Source of the DNA: Cellulomonas sp. C5510 | GTDB lineage: Bacteria; Actinomycetota; Actinomycetes; Actinomycetales; Cellulomonadaceae | DNA length: 64,000 nt | Direction of reading: 5' to 3' | Assembly (NCBI RefSeq): GCF_019797765.1 | Contig: NZ_CP081862.1 | Location: 2,480,001 to 2,544,000 of the forward strand | Part shown: piece by piece, positions 32,975 to 42,655 of the stretch | Layout: each line of letters begins with the position of its first letter | How positions within the stretch are numbered: the first letter of the stretch is position 1 | Translations under genes and position numbers: made by a program | Notes under the pieces: generated by a model | What the model was told of the DNA's origin: nothing | Databases searched by the model: none | What the model saw: the letters and a program-made list of their open reading frames with translations, nothing else

Positions 32975-35680
32975 TCAGCGCAGGTCGTCGGCGTCGTCGA
33001 AGTAGTCGACGGCCTCGGGGGGCTCGCCGGGCATCCGGCCGTCCGGAGCCGCGTACCGGTCCCCCTCCCCGGCGGGCTCGCCACCGGGATCCCCGCGGAG
33101 CATCGCGAGCGTCCCCGGCAGGTCGTCGGGGGTCACGAGCACCTCGCGCGCCTTCGAGCCCTCGGACGGGCCGACGATCTCGCGCGACTCCAGCAGGTCC
33201 ATGAGGCGACCCGCCTTCGCGAACCCGACGCGGAGCTTGCGCTGGAGCATCGACGTCGACCCGAACTGCGTCGTGACGACCAGCTCCGCGGCCTGCAGCA
33301 GCAGGTCGAGGTCGTCGCCGATGTCCTCGTCGACCTGCTTCTTGGCCGGCGCCGCCGCGACGTCCTCGCGGTACACGGGCTTGAGCTGCTGCTTCACGTG
33401 CTCGACGACGGTGTGGATCTCCGACTCCGTGACCCAGGCGCCCTGCGTGCGCATCGGCTTCGCCGCGCCCATCGGGAGGAACAGCGCGTCGCCCTGCCCG
33501 ATGAGCTTCTCGGCACCCGGCTGGTCCAGGACGACGCGGGAGTCGGTGAGGGACGACGTCGCGAACGCCAGCCGCGACGGCACGTTCGCCTTGATGAGGC
33601 CGGTGACCACGTCGACCGACGGGCGCTGCGTGGCGAGCACGAGGTGGATGCCGGCGGCGCGCGCGAGCTGGGTGATCCGCTGGATCGACGCCTCGACGTC
33701 CCGCGGGGCCACCATCATGAGGTCCGCGAGCTCGTCGACGATCACGAGCAGGTACGGGTACGGCGCGATCTTCCGCTCGGAGCCGGGCAGCGGCTTCACC
33801 TTGCCGGCCTTCACCGCGACGTTGAAGTCGTCGATGTGCTTGAACCCGAACATCGCGAGGTCGTCGTACCGCGCCTCCATCTCCCGGACCACCCACTCCA
33901 GGGCCTCGGCGGCCTTCTTCGGGTTGGTGATGATCGGGGTGATGAGGTGCGGGATGCCCTCGTAGATCGTGAGCTCGACGCGCTTCGGGTCGACCAGCAC
34001 CATGCGCACCTGGTCCGGCGTGGACCGCATGAGGATCGACACGATCATCGAGTTCACGAACGACGACTTGCCCGCGCCGGTCGCGCCGGCGACCAGCAGG
34101 TGCGGCATCTTCGCGAGGTTCGCCGTGACGTAGCCGCCCTCGACGTCCTTCCCGACGCCGATGACCATCGGGTGCTCGGAGCGCCGCGCCGCGCTCGACC
34201 GGAGCACGTCGCCGAGCGACACGGTCTCGCGGTCGGTGTTGGGGATCTCGATGCCGATCGCGGACTTGCCGGGGATCGGCGACAGGATGCGCACGTCAGC
34301 CGACGCCACGGCGTACGCGATGTTCTTGCTGAGCGCCGTGACGCGCTCGACCTTGACGCCCTTGCCGAGCTCGACCTCGTACCGCGTGACGGTCGGCCCG
34401 CGCGTGAAGCCGGTGACCTGAGCGTCGATCTCGAAGTTCTCCAGGACGCTCGTCAGCGCCTCGACCACGCGGTCGTTCGCGGCGGAGCGGACCTTGTGCG
34501 GCGCGCCCTTCGCCAGCGAGTCCTCCGACGGGAGGGTGTAGAGCACGTCGCCGCCGAGCATCGGCTGCTCGCCGCGGGGCACGCCCGTGGTCGGCGGCGG
34601 CACCGGCTCGTGCGACGTCGACACCGCCGTGACGGCCTCCGTCGGCGCGGTGCCGGGCGGGACCGTGCCGCCGTGCGACGCCGAGGCGTCGGCCGTCCCG
34701 GGCGCGTCGAGCTCCTCCGGCTCGAGGACGGCGGTCGCCTCCTCCTCGCGGCGGCGCGCCTCGACGTACGCGGCACGCTCGAACGCCTCGTCACCCGCGT
34801 ACCCGTCGAGCCGGTCGTCGTCCGGGACGGGGGCTGCGGCGGCGCGCCGCAGCCGCGCCAGCAGCCCGCGGCGGGACGGCTTCCCGGGCGGCTCCTCGAC
34901 GGCGGTGTGCCCGGCGTTGATGACCAACGGGGCGTCGTCGTCCTCGGGCTCCTCGTCGCGGTGGTTGCCCGTGAGCCGGTCGTACAGGGCGCGCAGGCGC
35001 GGGCCGATCTGGTTCACCGGGGTCGCCGTGACGACCAGCACGCCGAAGAACGCGAGCAGGACCAGCAGGGGCACGGTCGCCCACACGGTGACCAGGCTGA
35101 CCAGGGGGGTGCCGACCAGGTAGCCGACGATGCCGCCCGCGTCCCGGACCGCCTCGAAGCCGCCGGACGGCGCCGGCAGGCCCTGCTGGACGTGCACCAG
35201 CCCGCAGGCGGCCAACGTGATCGCCGTCAGCCCGATCGTGATGCGCGAGTTCGCCTGGTTGCGGTCGGGGTGCCGCATGAGCCGGACCGCGATGCCCACC
35301 AGCACCACCGGGACGGCGGCCGCGACGCGTCCGAACGTCCCCGCGACCACCACGTGCACGGCGTCGCCGGCCATGCCGTCGAGGCCCCACCACTCCCGCG
35401 CGGCGACGACGATGGCGAGCGCGAGCAGGAAGAACGCCGCCCCGTCACGCCGCAGCGCCGGGTCGAGGTCGCGGGCACCGTGGCCGATGCGTCGTGCGGC
35501 GCCGCCGACGACGTGCGCGCAGCCCATCCACAGACCCCGGACCATCCGCACCGGCAGAGCGGGCCGCGGGGCGGGTGCAGGGCCGCGCGAGCCGGACGAG
35601 CGCCCCGCCGGAGCCGCGGCGCGGGCGCGCGACGACGGCGCAGCCGCACGGGTGGCGGTGGAGGACGGACGTGCGGCCAT
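32975..35680 (-). CDS. ftsK: DNA translocase FtsK/SpoIIIE
   Basis: A 901-residue protein. Four transmembrane helices lie around residues 80-220 (AAFFLLALAIVVAA, AAAVPVVLVGIAVRLM, ITIGLTAITLAACGL, VPLLVLLAFFGVLVV). A Pro/acidic linker follows, then the alpha/beta motor with Walker A GATGAGKSS and Walker B YPYLLVIVDELADLMM, and the C-terminal gamma winged helix (TTQFGSTSMLQRKLRVGFAK) that reads orienting DNA sequences. It pumps chromosomes across the division septum. The ATG at 35680 is favoured by a TACCGT -10 box 7 nt upstream; a GTG at 35689 lies inside that region. Confidence 0.96.
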   Translation of the reverse strand: MAARPSSTATRAAAPSSRARAAAPAGRSSGSRGPAPAPRPALPVRMVRGLWMGCAHVVGGAARRIGHGARDLDPALRRDGAAFFLLALAIVVAAREWWGLDGMAGDAVHVVVAGTFGRVAAAVPVVLVGIAVRLMRHPDRNQANSRITIGLTAITLAACGLVHVQQGLPAPSGGFEAVRDAGGIVGYLVGTPLVSLVTVWATVPLLVLLAFFGVLVVTATPVNQIGPRLRALYDRLTGNHRDEEPEDDDAPLVINAGHTAVEEPPGKPSRRGLLARLRRAAAAPVPDDDRLDGYAGDEAFERAAYVEARRREEEATAVLEPEELDAPGTADASASHGGTVPPGTAPTEAVTAVSTSHEPVPPPTTGVPRGEQPMLGGDVLYTLPSEDSLAKGAPHKVRSAANDRVVEALTSVLENFEIDAQVTGFTRGPTVTRYEVELGKGVKVERVTALSKNIAYAVASADVRILSPIPGKSAIGIEIPNTDRETVSLGDVLRSSAARRSEHPMVIGVGKDVEGGYVTANLAKMPHLLVAGATGAGKSSFVNSMIVSILMRSTPDQVRMVLVDPKRVELTIYEGIPHLITPIITNPKKAAEALEWVVREMEARYDDLAMFGFKHIDDFNVAVKAGKVKPLPGSERKIAPYPYLLVIVDELADLMMVAPRDVEASIQRITQLARAAGIHLVLATQRPSVDVVTGLIKANVPSRLAFATSSLTDSRVVLDQPGAEKLIGQGDALFLPMGAAKPMRTQGAWVTESEIHTVVEHVKQQLKPVYREDVAAAPAKKQVDEDIGDDLDLLLQAAELVVTTQFGSTSMLQRKLRVGFAKAGRLMDLLESREIVGPSEGSKAREVLVTPDDLPGTLAMLRGDPGGEPAGEGDRYAAPDGRMPGEPPEAVDYFDDADDLR

Positions 35681-35687
35681 GATCCTC

Positions 35688-35693
35688 ACGGTA
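35688..35693 (-). promoter_or_regulatory. -10 element, leaderless promoter of ftsK
   Basis: TACCGT on the minus strand with 7 nt to the ATG at 35680; it decides the start against the GTG at 35689. Confidence 0.5.
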
Positions 35694-35740
35694 GCCGCGC
35701 CGGGACGTCCTGCGCCGCAGGCGCCCCGGCGTGGCCCGCG

Positions 35741-37426
35741 TCAGGCCTCGACGACCACCGGGATGATCATCGGCCGGCGGCGGAGCCGGTTCGACACCCA
35801 GCGTCCCACGACCCGCCGCACGACCTGCTGGAGCTGCTGCGTGTCGACCGCTCCGGACCGCGTCGCGTCCTCCAGCGCCGTCACGACGTCGGGGAGGATC
35901 GTCTCGAACACCGCGTCGTCCTCGGCGAACCCGCGTGCCTGGATGGTCGGCGTCGCCAGGACCTTGCCGTCCGTCGAGCTCACGACCGCGAAGATCGAGA
36001 TGAAGCCCTCGTCGGCGAGGATCCGGCGGTCCTTGAGGTCGGTCTCGGTGATGTTGCCGACGCTCGAGCCGTCGACGAACACGTACCCGCACGGCACCGC
36101 GCCGACGACGCTCGCGCGCCCGTCGACCAGGTCGACGACCACACCGTCCTCCGCGAGCACGACCCGGTCGGCCGGGACCCCGGACTTCACGGCGAGGGCG
36201 CCGTTCGCGACCAGGTGGCGGACCTCGCCGTGGACCGGCATCACGTTGCGCGGTCGCAGGATGTTGTAGCAGTACAGGAGCTCGCCGGCGCTGGCGTGGC
36301 CGGAGACGTGCACCTTCGCGTTGCCGCCGTGCACGACGCGCGCCCCGAGCCGGGTCAGGCCGTTGATGACCCGGTAGACCGCGTTCTCGTTGCCGGGGAT
36401 CAGGGACGACGCGAGGATCACCGTGTCGCCGGGGCCCACGGAGATCTTGTGGTCGTTGTTGGCGATCCGCGACAGCGCCGCCATCGGCTCGCCCTGCGAC
36501 CCGGTGCACATGAGCACCAGCTCGTCGTCGCGCAGGTCGCCGAGGCGCTTCGCGTCCACGAGGACGCCGTCGGGCACCTTGAGGTACCCGAGCTCGGCGG
36601 CGATCGTCATGTTCCGGACCATCGAGCGCCCCACCAGCGCGACCTTGCGGTCGTGCGCCGCGGCGGCGTCGAGGACCTGCTGCACGCGGTGCACGTGCGA
36701 GGAGAACGACGCGACGACGATCTTGCGGGCGGACGTGGCGAACACGCTGTCGAGCACCGGCCCGATCTCCCGCTCCGGGCTGACGAAGCCCGGCACCTCG
36801 GCGTTGGTGGAGTCGACCATGAACAGGTCGACGCCCTTCTCCCCCAGCCGCGCGAACGCGCGCAGGTCGGTGATCCGGCCGTCGAGCGGCAGCTGGTCCA
36901 TCTTGAAGTCGCCGGTGTGCAGGACCGTGCCGGCCGGGGTCGTCACGGCGACGGCGAGCGCGTCCGGGATCGAGTGGTTCACCGCGACGAACTCGCAGGA
37001 GAACGCGCCGACTTGCTCGGTCTGCCCCTCCTTGACCGCGAGGGTCAGCGGCGTGATGCGGTGCTCCTTGAGCTTCGCCTCGACGAACGCCAGCGTGAGC
37101 TGCGAGCCGATCAGCGGGATGTCCTGCCGCAGGCGCAGCAGGTACGGCACGGCGCCGATGTGGTCCTCGTGCCCGTGCGTCAGGACGATGCCGTCGATGT
37201 CGTCGAGCCGGTCGGAGATGTAGTCGAAGTCCGGCAGGATCAGGTCGACGCCGGGCTGGTGGTCCTCGGGGAAGAGGACACCGCAGTCGACGACGAGCAG
37301 GCGGCCGCCGTACTCGAGGACCGCCATGTTGCGGCCGACCTCGCCGAGGCCGCCGAGGGCCACGATCCGCAGGCCGCCCTCCGGGAGCGTGGGCGGGAGG
37401 CCGAGGTCAGGGTGCGGGTGGGACAT
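35741..37426 (-). CDS. rnj: Ribonuclease J
   Basis: A 561-residue metallo-beta-lactamase/beta-CASP nuclease with 5'-3' exonuclease and endonuclease activity in mRNA decay and rRNA maturation. The metal motif is LTHGHEDHIGAVPYLLR, HTGDFKMDQLPLDG carries the next ligands, and the beta-CASP signatures ASFSSHVHRVQQ and NAKVHVSGHAS are present, followed by MPVHGE. The ATG is preceded by AGGAGAAGA. The gene follows dapA by 15 bp, the usual actinobacterial dapA-rnj order. With RNase Y, both main decay nucleases are in this window. Confidence 0.97.
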   Translation of the reverse strand: MSHPHPDLGLPPTLPEGGLRIVALGGLGEVGRNMAVLEYGGRLLVVDCGVLFPEDHQPGVDLILPDFDYISDRLDDIDGIVLTHGHEDHIGAVPYLLRLRQDIPLIGSQLTLAFVEAKLKEHRITPLTLAVKEGQTEQVGAFSCEFVAVNHSIPDALAVAVTTPAGTVLHTGDFKMDQLPLDGRITDLRAFARLGEKGVDLFMVDSTNAEVPGFVSPEREIGPVLDSVFATSARKIVVASFSSHVHRVQQVLDAAAAHDRKVALVGRSMVRNMTIAAELGYLKVPDGVLVDAKRLGDLRDDELVLMCTGSQGEPMAALSRIANNDHKISVGPGDTVILASSLIPGNENAVYRVINGLTRLGARVVHGGNAKVHVSGHASAGELLYCYNILRPRNVMPVHGEVRHLVANGALAVKSGVPADRVVLAEDGVVVDLVDGRASVVGAVPCGYVFVDGSSVGNITETDLKDRRILADEGFISIFAVVSSTDGKVLATPTIQARGFAEDDAVFETILPDVVTALEDATRSGAVDTQQLQQVVRRVVGRWVSNRLRRRPMIIPVVVEA

Positions 37427-37441
37427 TCTTCTCCTGGTCTG

Positions 37442-38362
37442 TCACTGCGTGGTGGCGAGGACGTCGGCGAGGCCCGCGGCGCGTAGGCCGGCGCGGACCG
37501 CCTCGACGTCGTCGTCCGGTGCGGCCACGTTCGGCAGCCGCACGTGTCGGGACGGGATGAGCCCGAGGGACCAGACCGCGGCCTTCGCCGCGACCGCCTG
37601 GAACCCCTGGCCGTTGAGCGCGTCGACCGCCGGTGCGATCGACAGGAAGATCTCGAGCGCGCGGGCGTTGTCCCCGGCGTCGTGGGCCGCGGTGATCGCG
37701 GCGAGCTGCGGGCCGGCCACGTGGCCGACCACCGAGACGATGCCCGCGGCGCCGTGCGCCAGGAACGGCAGCAGCAGCGAGTCGTCGCCGCTGTACCAGG
37801 CGAGCCCGGTCCGCGCGGCGGCCTTCGCGGCGGCGTACACGTCGCCGGTCGCGTCCTTCACGGCGACCACGCGGTCGTGGGCGGCGAGCGCGTCGAGCGT
37901 GGGCTGCGCCAGCCGGACGCCGGTGCGGCCCGGGACGTCGTAGAGCATCACGGGCAGCGGCGTGGAGTCGGCGACCGCGGTGACGTGCGCGACCACCCCG
38001 GGCTGCGACGGGCGCGAGTAGTACGGGCTGACCACGAGCAGGCCGTCGGCGCCCGCCTCCGCGGCCTGCTCCGCCATGCGCACCGCGTGCAGCGTGTCGT
38101 TGGAGCCCGCGCCCGCCACGACGGCCGCCCGGTCGCCGACGGCGTCGACGACGGCGCGCACCAGGTCGGCCTTCTCCGGCGCGTGCGTGGTGGGGGACTC
38201 CCCCGTGGTGCCGTTGAGCACCAGGCCGTCGTGCCCGTGGTCCACGAGGTGCGTGGCGAGGGAGACGGCGGCGTCCAGGTCGACCGAGCCGTCGTCCCGC
38301 ATGGGCGTCACCATGGCGGTGAGCACCGCGCCGAACGGACGCGACGGGGTGGCGGGGAGCAT
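37442..38362 (-). CDS. dapA: 4-hydroxy-tetrahydrodipicolinate synthase
   Basis: A 306-residue TIM-barrel aldolase that condenses pyruvate with aspartate semialdehyde, the first committed step to diaminopimelate and lysine. LNGTTGESPTT binds the keto acid, YYSRPSQPG follows, the catalytic Tyr lies in MLYDVPGRTG, and the Schiff-base Lys in VVAVKDATGD. The ATG at 38362 follows a leaderless -10 box (TACCGT, 6 nt). rnj lies 15 bp downstream and is probably co-transcribed. Confidence 0.97.
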   Translation of the reverse strand: MLPATPSRPFGAVLTAMVTPMRDDGSVDLDAAVSLATHLVDHGHDGLVLNGTTGESPTTHAPEKADLVRAVVDAVGDRAAVVAGAGSNDTLHAVRMAEQAAEAGADGLLVVSPYYSRPSQPGVVAHVTAVADSTPLPVMLYDVPGRTGVRLAQPTLDALAAHDRVVAVKDATGDVYAAAKAAARTGLAWYSGDDSLLLPFLAHGAAGIVSVVGHVAGPQLAAITAAHDAGDNARALEIFLSIAPAVDALNGQGFQAVAAKAAVWSLGLIPSRHVRLPNVAAPDDDVEAVRAGLRAAGLADVLATTQ

Positions 38363-38368
38363 GGGGTC

Positions 38369-38374
38369 ACGGTA
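38369..38374 (-). promoter_or_regulatory. -10 element, leaderless promoter of dapA-rnj
   Basis: TACCGT on the minus strand with 6 nt to the ATG at 38362. Confidence 0.5.
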
Positions 38375-38421
38375 CCGCCCCACACCCCCCGCCCGCGCTG
38401 CGCGTCCACCCCGTCGCGGGG

Positions 38422-39246
38422 TCAGGACGGGTGCGCCGCCAGCCAGCCGGCCAGGCGGTCGGGCCGGTCGGTGATCACCGCGTCGACCCCCAGCGCCGCT
38501 GCGACGGCCCAGTGCTCGGGCTCGTCGAGCGTCCAGACCATGACCTGCAGCCCGGCCGCGTGCAGCCGCGCGACCAGCTCCGGGTGCTGCACGAGCAGCG
38601 GGCCGTACGGGTTGCACGTCATCACCCCGAGGCCGGTGCACAGCCGCACCAGCTCGTCGACGCCGTCCGGCACCTCGAACACGAGCAGCCCCCGCCGCAG
38701 CGCCGGGTCGGCCTCCGCGAGCGCTGCCACCGACTCCGGCCAGAAGCTCTGGCCGACCACCCGGCCGGTGAGCCCGGCCCTGCGGATGGCCTCGGTGACG
38801 GGGTGCACCTGCTCGGTCGTCCACACCCCCTTGAGCTCCAGCAGCAGCTCGATGCCCGGCCGCCGCACCAGCAGCTCCAGCACCTCGTCGAACGTCGGCA
38901 CCCGCTGGCCCCGGTACGCCGCGGCGAACCAGGAGCCGGCGTCGAGGGCGCGCAGCGCGTCGAGCGGCAGCTCGGCGACACTCCCCTGCCCGTCCGTCGT
39001 GGCGTCCACCGTGTCGTCGTGGATCACGACGACGTGGCCGTCGGCCGTGCGCTGGATGTCGATCTCGATGCTGTCCGCCCCTGCGCGCCACGCCGCCTCG
39101 AAGGCGGCAAGGGTGTTCTGCGGCGCGACCGCCGAGTTGCCGCGGTGGGCGATGACCCGCGGGCGCGACGCCAGCACCGGCGGCGCCCCGGCACCGGGGC
39201 CGCCCGCGAGGGCGACCCCGGTCCGGTCCTGCGACGGTTCGGTCAC
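38422..39246 (-). CDS. ugpQ: Glycerophosphodiester phosphodiesterase (UgpQ-like, cytosolic)
   Basis: A 274-residue enzyme from a GTG at 39246. The GDPD barrel shows VIAHRGNSAVAPQNT (catalytic His), DSIEIDIQRTADGHVVV (metal Glu and Asp), IHDDTVDATTDGQG (second His), and the C-terminal VMVWTLDEPEHW...GVDAVITDRPDR. There is no signal peptide, so it acts on imported glycerophosphodiesters to give glycerol 3-phosphate. It overlaps the binding-protein gene by 4 nt, so uptake and hydrolysis look coupled. Confidence 0.92.
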   Translation of the reverse strand: MTEPSQDRTGVALAGGPGAGAPPVLASRPRVIAHRGNSAVAPQNTLAAFEAAWRAGADSIEIDIQRTADGHVVVIHDDTVDATTDGQGSVAELPLDALRALDAGSWFAAAYRGQRVPTFDEVLELLVRRPGIELLLELKGVWTTEQVHPVTEAIRRAGLTGRVVGQSFWPESVAALAEADPALRRGLLVFEVPDGVDELVRLCTGLGVMTCNPYGPLLVQHPELVARLHAAGLQVMVWTLDEPEHWAVAAALGVDAVITDRPDRLAGWLAAHPS

Positions 39247-40616
39247 AGGTACGGCTCCACGTTCTCGCGGTACGCCGTCTCGATCTGCGGCGTGACGGAG
39301 TCGAACGCCTCGGCGGGGTCGGTGCCCTCGAGCACGATCTGCTCGATGGCGTCCGTGAGGAGCGCGTCGGCGCCCGGGACGAACACCCGGATGTAGTCCT
39401 GCGGGCGGGCCTTCTCGGCGAGCTGGTCGACGGCCGTCCGGAACTGCGGGAACTCCTCGTACACGGCCTTCATGGTGTCGGACTCGACAGCCGAGGTCCG
39501 CACCGGCATGTAGCCCGTGGCCTGGGAGAACGTGGCGGTGTTCTCGGTGTTCGTGAGGAACTCCAGGAACATGGCCGCGGCGAGCTGCTCCTCCGGGGTG
39601 CTGGACGACGAGATCGCCAGCCCCGTGCCGCCGGTCGGCGTGCCGCCGCCCTGCGGGCCGTCCGGCAGGTAGGCCGTGCCCACCTCGAACGACGCGGCGT
39701 CGAGCGCGCCCTTGAGCGAGCCCGTCGAGCCGATGGTCGACGCGATCAGGCCGGACGCGAAGTCCGCCATGGAGTCGTCCGCCGAGACCGTGGCGATCGC
39801 GTCGTCGCCGTGGAACAGGTCGCGCAGGAACTGCCCGCCTGCGAGCGCCTCGTCGGAGTCGAGGGTCACGTCGAACTCGTCGGAGTACTGGCCGCCCTGG
39901 CCCCAGATCATGTTCTCGAACCACCAGGCGGACCACGACGTGCCGAGGCTGAGACCGAACGGCGAACCGCCGTCGGGCACCTGCTCGTCGAGCGCGGTGC
40001 TCCACTCCTGGAGCTGCTCCCACGTCTCGGGGCCCTGGTCCGGCAGCCCCGCGGCGTCCCACATCGTCTTGTTGTAGTAGAACAGCGGCGTCGACCGGGC
40101 GTACGGCGCGGCCCAGTGCTGCCCGTCGTACTCGTAGTCGCCGTACAGGCCGGGCTGGAAGTCGTCGGCGTCCGCGTCGAGGTGCTCGAAGACGTCGTCG
40201 AGCGGCATGATCTGGTCGTTCAGGTGGTACCGGAACCACCACACGTCGGACGCGATGACCAGGTCCGGCTTCTCGTCCGTCTGCGAGGCGGCCTGGAACC
40301 GCTGCGCGACCTCGTCGTAGTTGGCGCCGGCGGTCACGAGGTTCACCGTGATGTCCGGGTTCTCGGCCTCGAAGGCCTCGATGAGCTGCTCCTCGACGGC
40401 CTGCGACTGGCCGGGGTGGTTCGACCACCAGGTGATCTCGGAGGCGGGCTCGACCTGCGACCAGTCGGTCGCGTCGGCCGACGTCTCGCCGTCCGACGAG
40501 CCGGCGCCCACGGCGGGGCCGCCGCAGGCGGTCAGGGCGAGCGTGGCGCCGGCGACGGCAGCGGCCAGTCCGACGGTGACGCGGCGGTCACGCAGGAGGC
40601 TGCGGGGGTGGGACAC
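39243..40616 (-). CDS. Ugp-like ABC transporter substrate-binding lipoprotein
   Basis: A 457-residue binding protein from a GTG at 40616, preceded by GAAGGAG. The signal peptide ends in the lipobox LTAC (VGLAAAVAGATLALTAC). The rest is a family 1 extracellular solute-binding domain with EITWWSNHPGQSQAVEEQ and ARSTPLFYYNKTMWDAAGLP, similar to UgpB of glycerol-3-phosphate or glycerophosphodiester uptake and to many sugar binding proteins. The coupled glycerophosphodiesterase downstream favours a glycerophosphodiester ligand over a sugar (inference). Confidence 0.88.
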   Translation of the reverse strand: MSHPRSLLRDRRVTVGLAAAVAGATLALTACGGPAVGAGSSDGETSADATDWSQVEPASEITWWSNHPGQSQAVEEQLIEAFEAENPDITVNLVTAGANYDEVAQRFQAASQTDEKPDLVIASDVWWFRYHLNDQIMPLDDVFEHLDADADDFQPGLYGDYEYDGQHWAAPYARSTPLFYYNKTMWDAAGLPDQGPETWEQLQEWSTALDEQVPDGGSPFGLSLGTSWSAWWFENMIWGQGGQYSDEFDVTLDSDEALAGGQFLRDLFHGDDAIATVSADDSMADFASGLIASTIGSTGSLKGALDAASFEVGTAYLPDGPQGGGTPTGGTGLAISSSSTPEEQLAAAMFLEFLTNTENTATFSQATGYMPVRTSAVESDTMKAVYEEFPQFRTAVDQLAEKARPQDYIRVFVPGADALLTDAIEQIVLEGTDPAEAFDSVTPQIETAYRENVEPYL

Positions 40617-40727
40617 GTGAGTGCTCCTTCAGGGGGTCGTGCACCGGGGGTCCGGTGCTCGGGGGACGGGCGCGCAGGGGCGCACCCGCCGGTCAGGGGG
40701 GTGGGGTGACGGGCGGCGCGACGGGGC

Positions 40728-41699
40728 TCAGCCCGTGACGGCGCCCGCGGTGAGGCCGGCGACGAGCCGGCGCTGGAGGAGGAGGAAGACGAGGAGGATC
40801 GGCAGCGTCACGACGGTGGTGGCGGCCAGCAGCACGCCCCAGTTGGTCATGCCGTCGATGTTCTGCAGCAGGGTCAGGCCGATCGGCAGGGTCATGCGGT
40901 CGGCCCGGTCGATCACCAGGAACGGCCACAGGTAGTCGTTCCACTCGGTCACGACGGACACGAGGGTCACGGCCGCGATGGTCGGCGTGCTCATCGGCAC
41001 GACGAACCGCCACAGCCGCCGCCAGTGCCCCGCGCCGTCCAGCTCCGCGGCCTCGAGGATCGAGCCGGGGAGCGTGAGGAAGTGCTGCCGGAACAGGAAC
41101 GTGCCGAACGCGCTCGCCAGACCCGGCACGAGGATGCCCTGGTAGGTGTTCAGCCAGCCGAGACCCGCCACCAGGGTGTAGTTCGGGATGATCGTCACCT
41201 GCGGCGGGATCATCAGAGTCGCGATGACGAGCCCGAACACGACTTTCTTGAACGGGAAGTCGAGGAACACCAGGGCGTAGGCGCAGGCGAGCCCGAGCAC
41301 GACCTTGAGGCCCGCCCCGACCACGGTGATCCCGATGCTGTTCGCCAGCAGCCGGCCGAGCGGCACGGTGCTCGCCGCCTGCGCGTAGTTGTCGAGGCTC
41401 GGCGCCTCCGGCAGCCACTGCAGCGGCACCTGGTAGAGCTCGCCCGACGACTTGACGCTCGCGAGCAGCATCCACACCAGCGGGGCACCGAGCACCACCG
41501 TGGCGAGCACCATCGTCAGGTAGCCGGCAACCGGCGGACGGCGGCGACGCCCTGGCCGGGAGCCGTGCGGGGTGGGGCGGGGGCGACGGCCGGCGGGCAG
41601 ATCGGCGTCCGGCGCGGCGGACTCGTCCGGTCCGCCCTGCGACGGGGTCCGGCGCGGGCCGTCCTCGGCCACGGGCCGACGGGGGGTCAGGACGCTCAT
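40728..41699 (-). CDS. Ugp-like ABC transporter permease (UgpE/MalG type)
   Basis: A 323-residue permease. About 60 hydrophilic, Pro/Arg-rich residues precede six transmembrane helices. The conserved EAA loop is LEAAELDGAGHWRRLWRFVV, and VTEWNDYLWPFLVI is typical of MalG/UgpE proteins. It pairs with the UgpA-type permease, whose stop overlaps its ATG by 4 nt. No ATPase gene is present in the operon; such systems in actinobacteria often share a distant MsmK/UgpC-type ATPase. Confidence 0.9.
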   Translation of the reverse strand: MSVLTPRRPVAEDGPRRTPSQGGPDESAAPDADLPAGRRPRPTPHGSRPGRRRRPPVAGYLTMVLATVVLGAPLVWMLLASVKSSGELYQVPLQWLPEAPSLDNYAQAASTVPLGRLLANSIGITVVGAGLKVVLGLACAYALVFLDFPFKKVVFGLVIATLMIPPQVTIIPNYTLVAGLGWLNTYQGILVPGLASAFGTFLFRQHFLTLPGSILEAAELDGAGHWRRLWRFVVPMSTPTIAAVTLVSVVTEWNDYLWPFLVIDRADRMTLPIGLTLLQNIDGMTNWGVLLAATTVVTLPILLVFLLLQRRLVAGLTAGAVTG

Positions 41700-42655
41700 G
41701 CGTAGTGCACCTTCCGCTGGACGAACCGCATCTGCACCGCCGTGACGGCGAGCAGCACGACGAACAGCACCGTCGCGACGGCCGAGGCGTAGCCGGCCCG
41801 GCCGTTGACGAAGCTCTCCTGGTACACGGAGTACATGAGCGTCGTCGTCGACCCGAGCGGACCGCCCTGGGTCATGGCCTTGATGAGGTCGAAGGACTGC
41901 AGCGACGCCAGCATCATCGTCACGAGCAGGAAGAACGACGTCGGCGTCAGCAGCGGGAGGACGATCGACCGCAGGGTCCGCGCCGGGGACGCCCCGTCGA
42001 GCGCCGCGGCGTCCTTGAGGTCCTGCGGGACCGACTGCAGCCCGGCCAGGTAGATGAGCGCGACGTAGCCGAGGTTCTTCCACAGGTACACCACGATCAC
42101 CATGACCAGCGGCCACGGGCGCTCGGTGTACCACTGCGGGGAGCTCGCCCCGACCCAGCTGAGCACCTCACGCATCAGCCCGTAGCGCGGGTCGAAGATG
42201 AACAGCCACAGGATGCCGACAGCGAAGCCCGACAGCACGTACGGCGCGAACGCCACCGTCCGCGCGAACCCGCGGCCGCGGAGCCGCTGGTTCAGCAGCA
42301 GCGCCAGGCCGAGACCCAGCACCAGGGCGCCGCCGACAGTCGCAACCGTGAACACCACCGTCGTGCCCGCGACCTGGGCGAAGCCGCGCGAGGTGAACAG
42401 CTCGACGTAGTTGCCGAGCCCGATCTGGCGGGCCACCGGGGATCCGAGGTTCCACTGGAGGGTCGACAGGTAGAACGACTGCACCAGCGGCCGGTACACG
42501 AACACGAGCAGCAGGGCCACGTTCGGCCCCGCCAGCAGGAGGAACCAGAGGAGCGCCGACCGGCGGCGGCGCGAACGCAGGGCCCCGGTGCGCGCCACCG
42601 GCGCGCGGGCCGGCGCGGACGCCGGCGGCGGGGCGAGGACATCGGCAGTGGTCAC
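41696..42655 (-). CDS. Ugp-like ABC transporter permease (UgpA/MalF type)
   Basis: A 319-residue permease from a GTG at 42655. It has about six transmembrane helices: LLWFLLLAGPNVALLLVFVY, VVFTVATVGGALVLGLGLAL, APYVLSGFAVGILWLFIF and others. The EAA loop is LKDAAALDGASPARTLRSIV. It is the first gene of the permease-permease-binding protein-glycerophosphodiesterase operon and is divergent from azlC across 200 bp. The family is clear; the substrate is inferred from the neighbouring enzyme. Confidence 0.9.
   Translation of the reverse strand: MTTADVLAPPPASAPARAPVARTGALRSRRRRSALLWFLLLAGPNVALLLVFVYRPLVQSFYLSTLQWNLGSPVARQIGLGNYVELFTSRGFAQVAGTTVVFTVATVGGALVLGLGLALLLNQRLRGRGFARTVAFAPYVLSGFAVGILWLFIFDPRYGLMREVLSWVGASSPQWYTERPWPLVMVIVVYLWKNLGYVALIYLAGLQSVPQDLKDAAALDGASPARTLRSIVLPLLTPTSFFLLVTMMLASLQSFDLIKAMTQGGPLGSTTTLMYSVYQESFVNGRAGYASAVATVLFVVLLAVTAVQMRFVQRKVHYA

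Noticed and set aside
31559..37486. A 5.9-kb open frame on the plus strand opposite pncC, pgsA, ftsK and rnj
   Set aside because: Low-complexity His/Arg/Asp-rich translation antisense to four recognised genes; a shadow frame.
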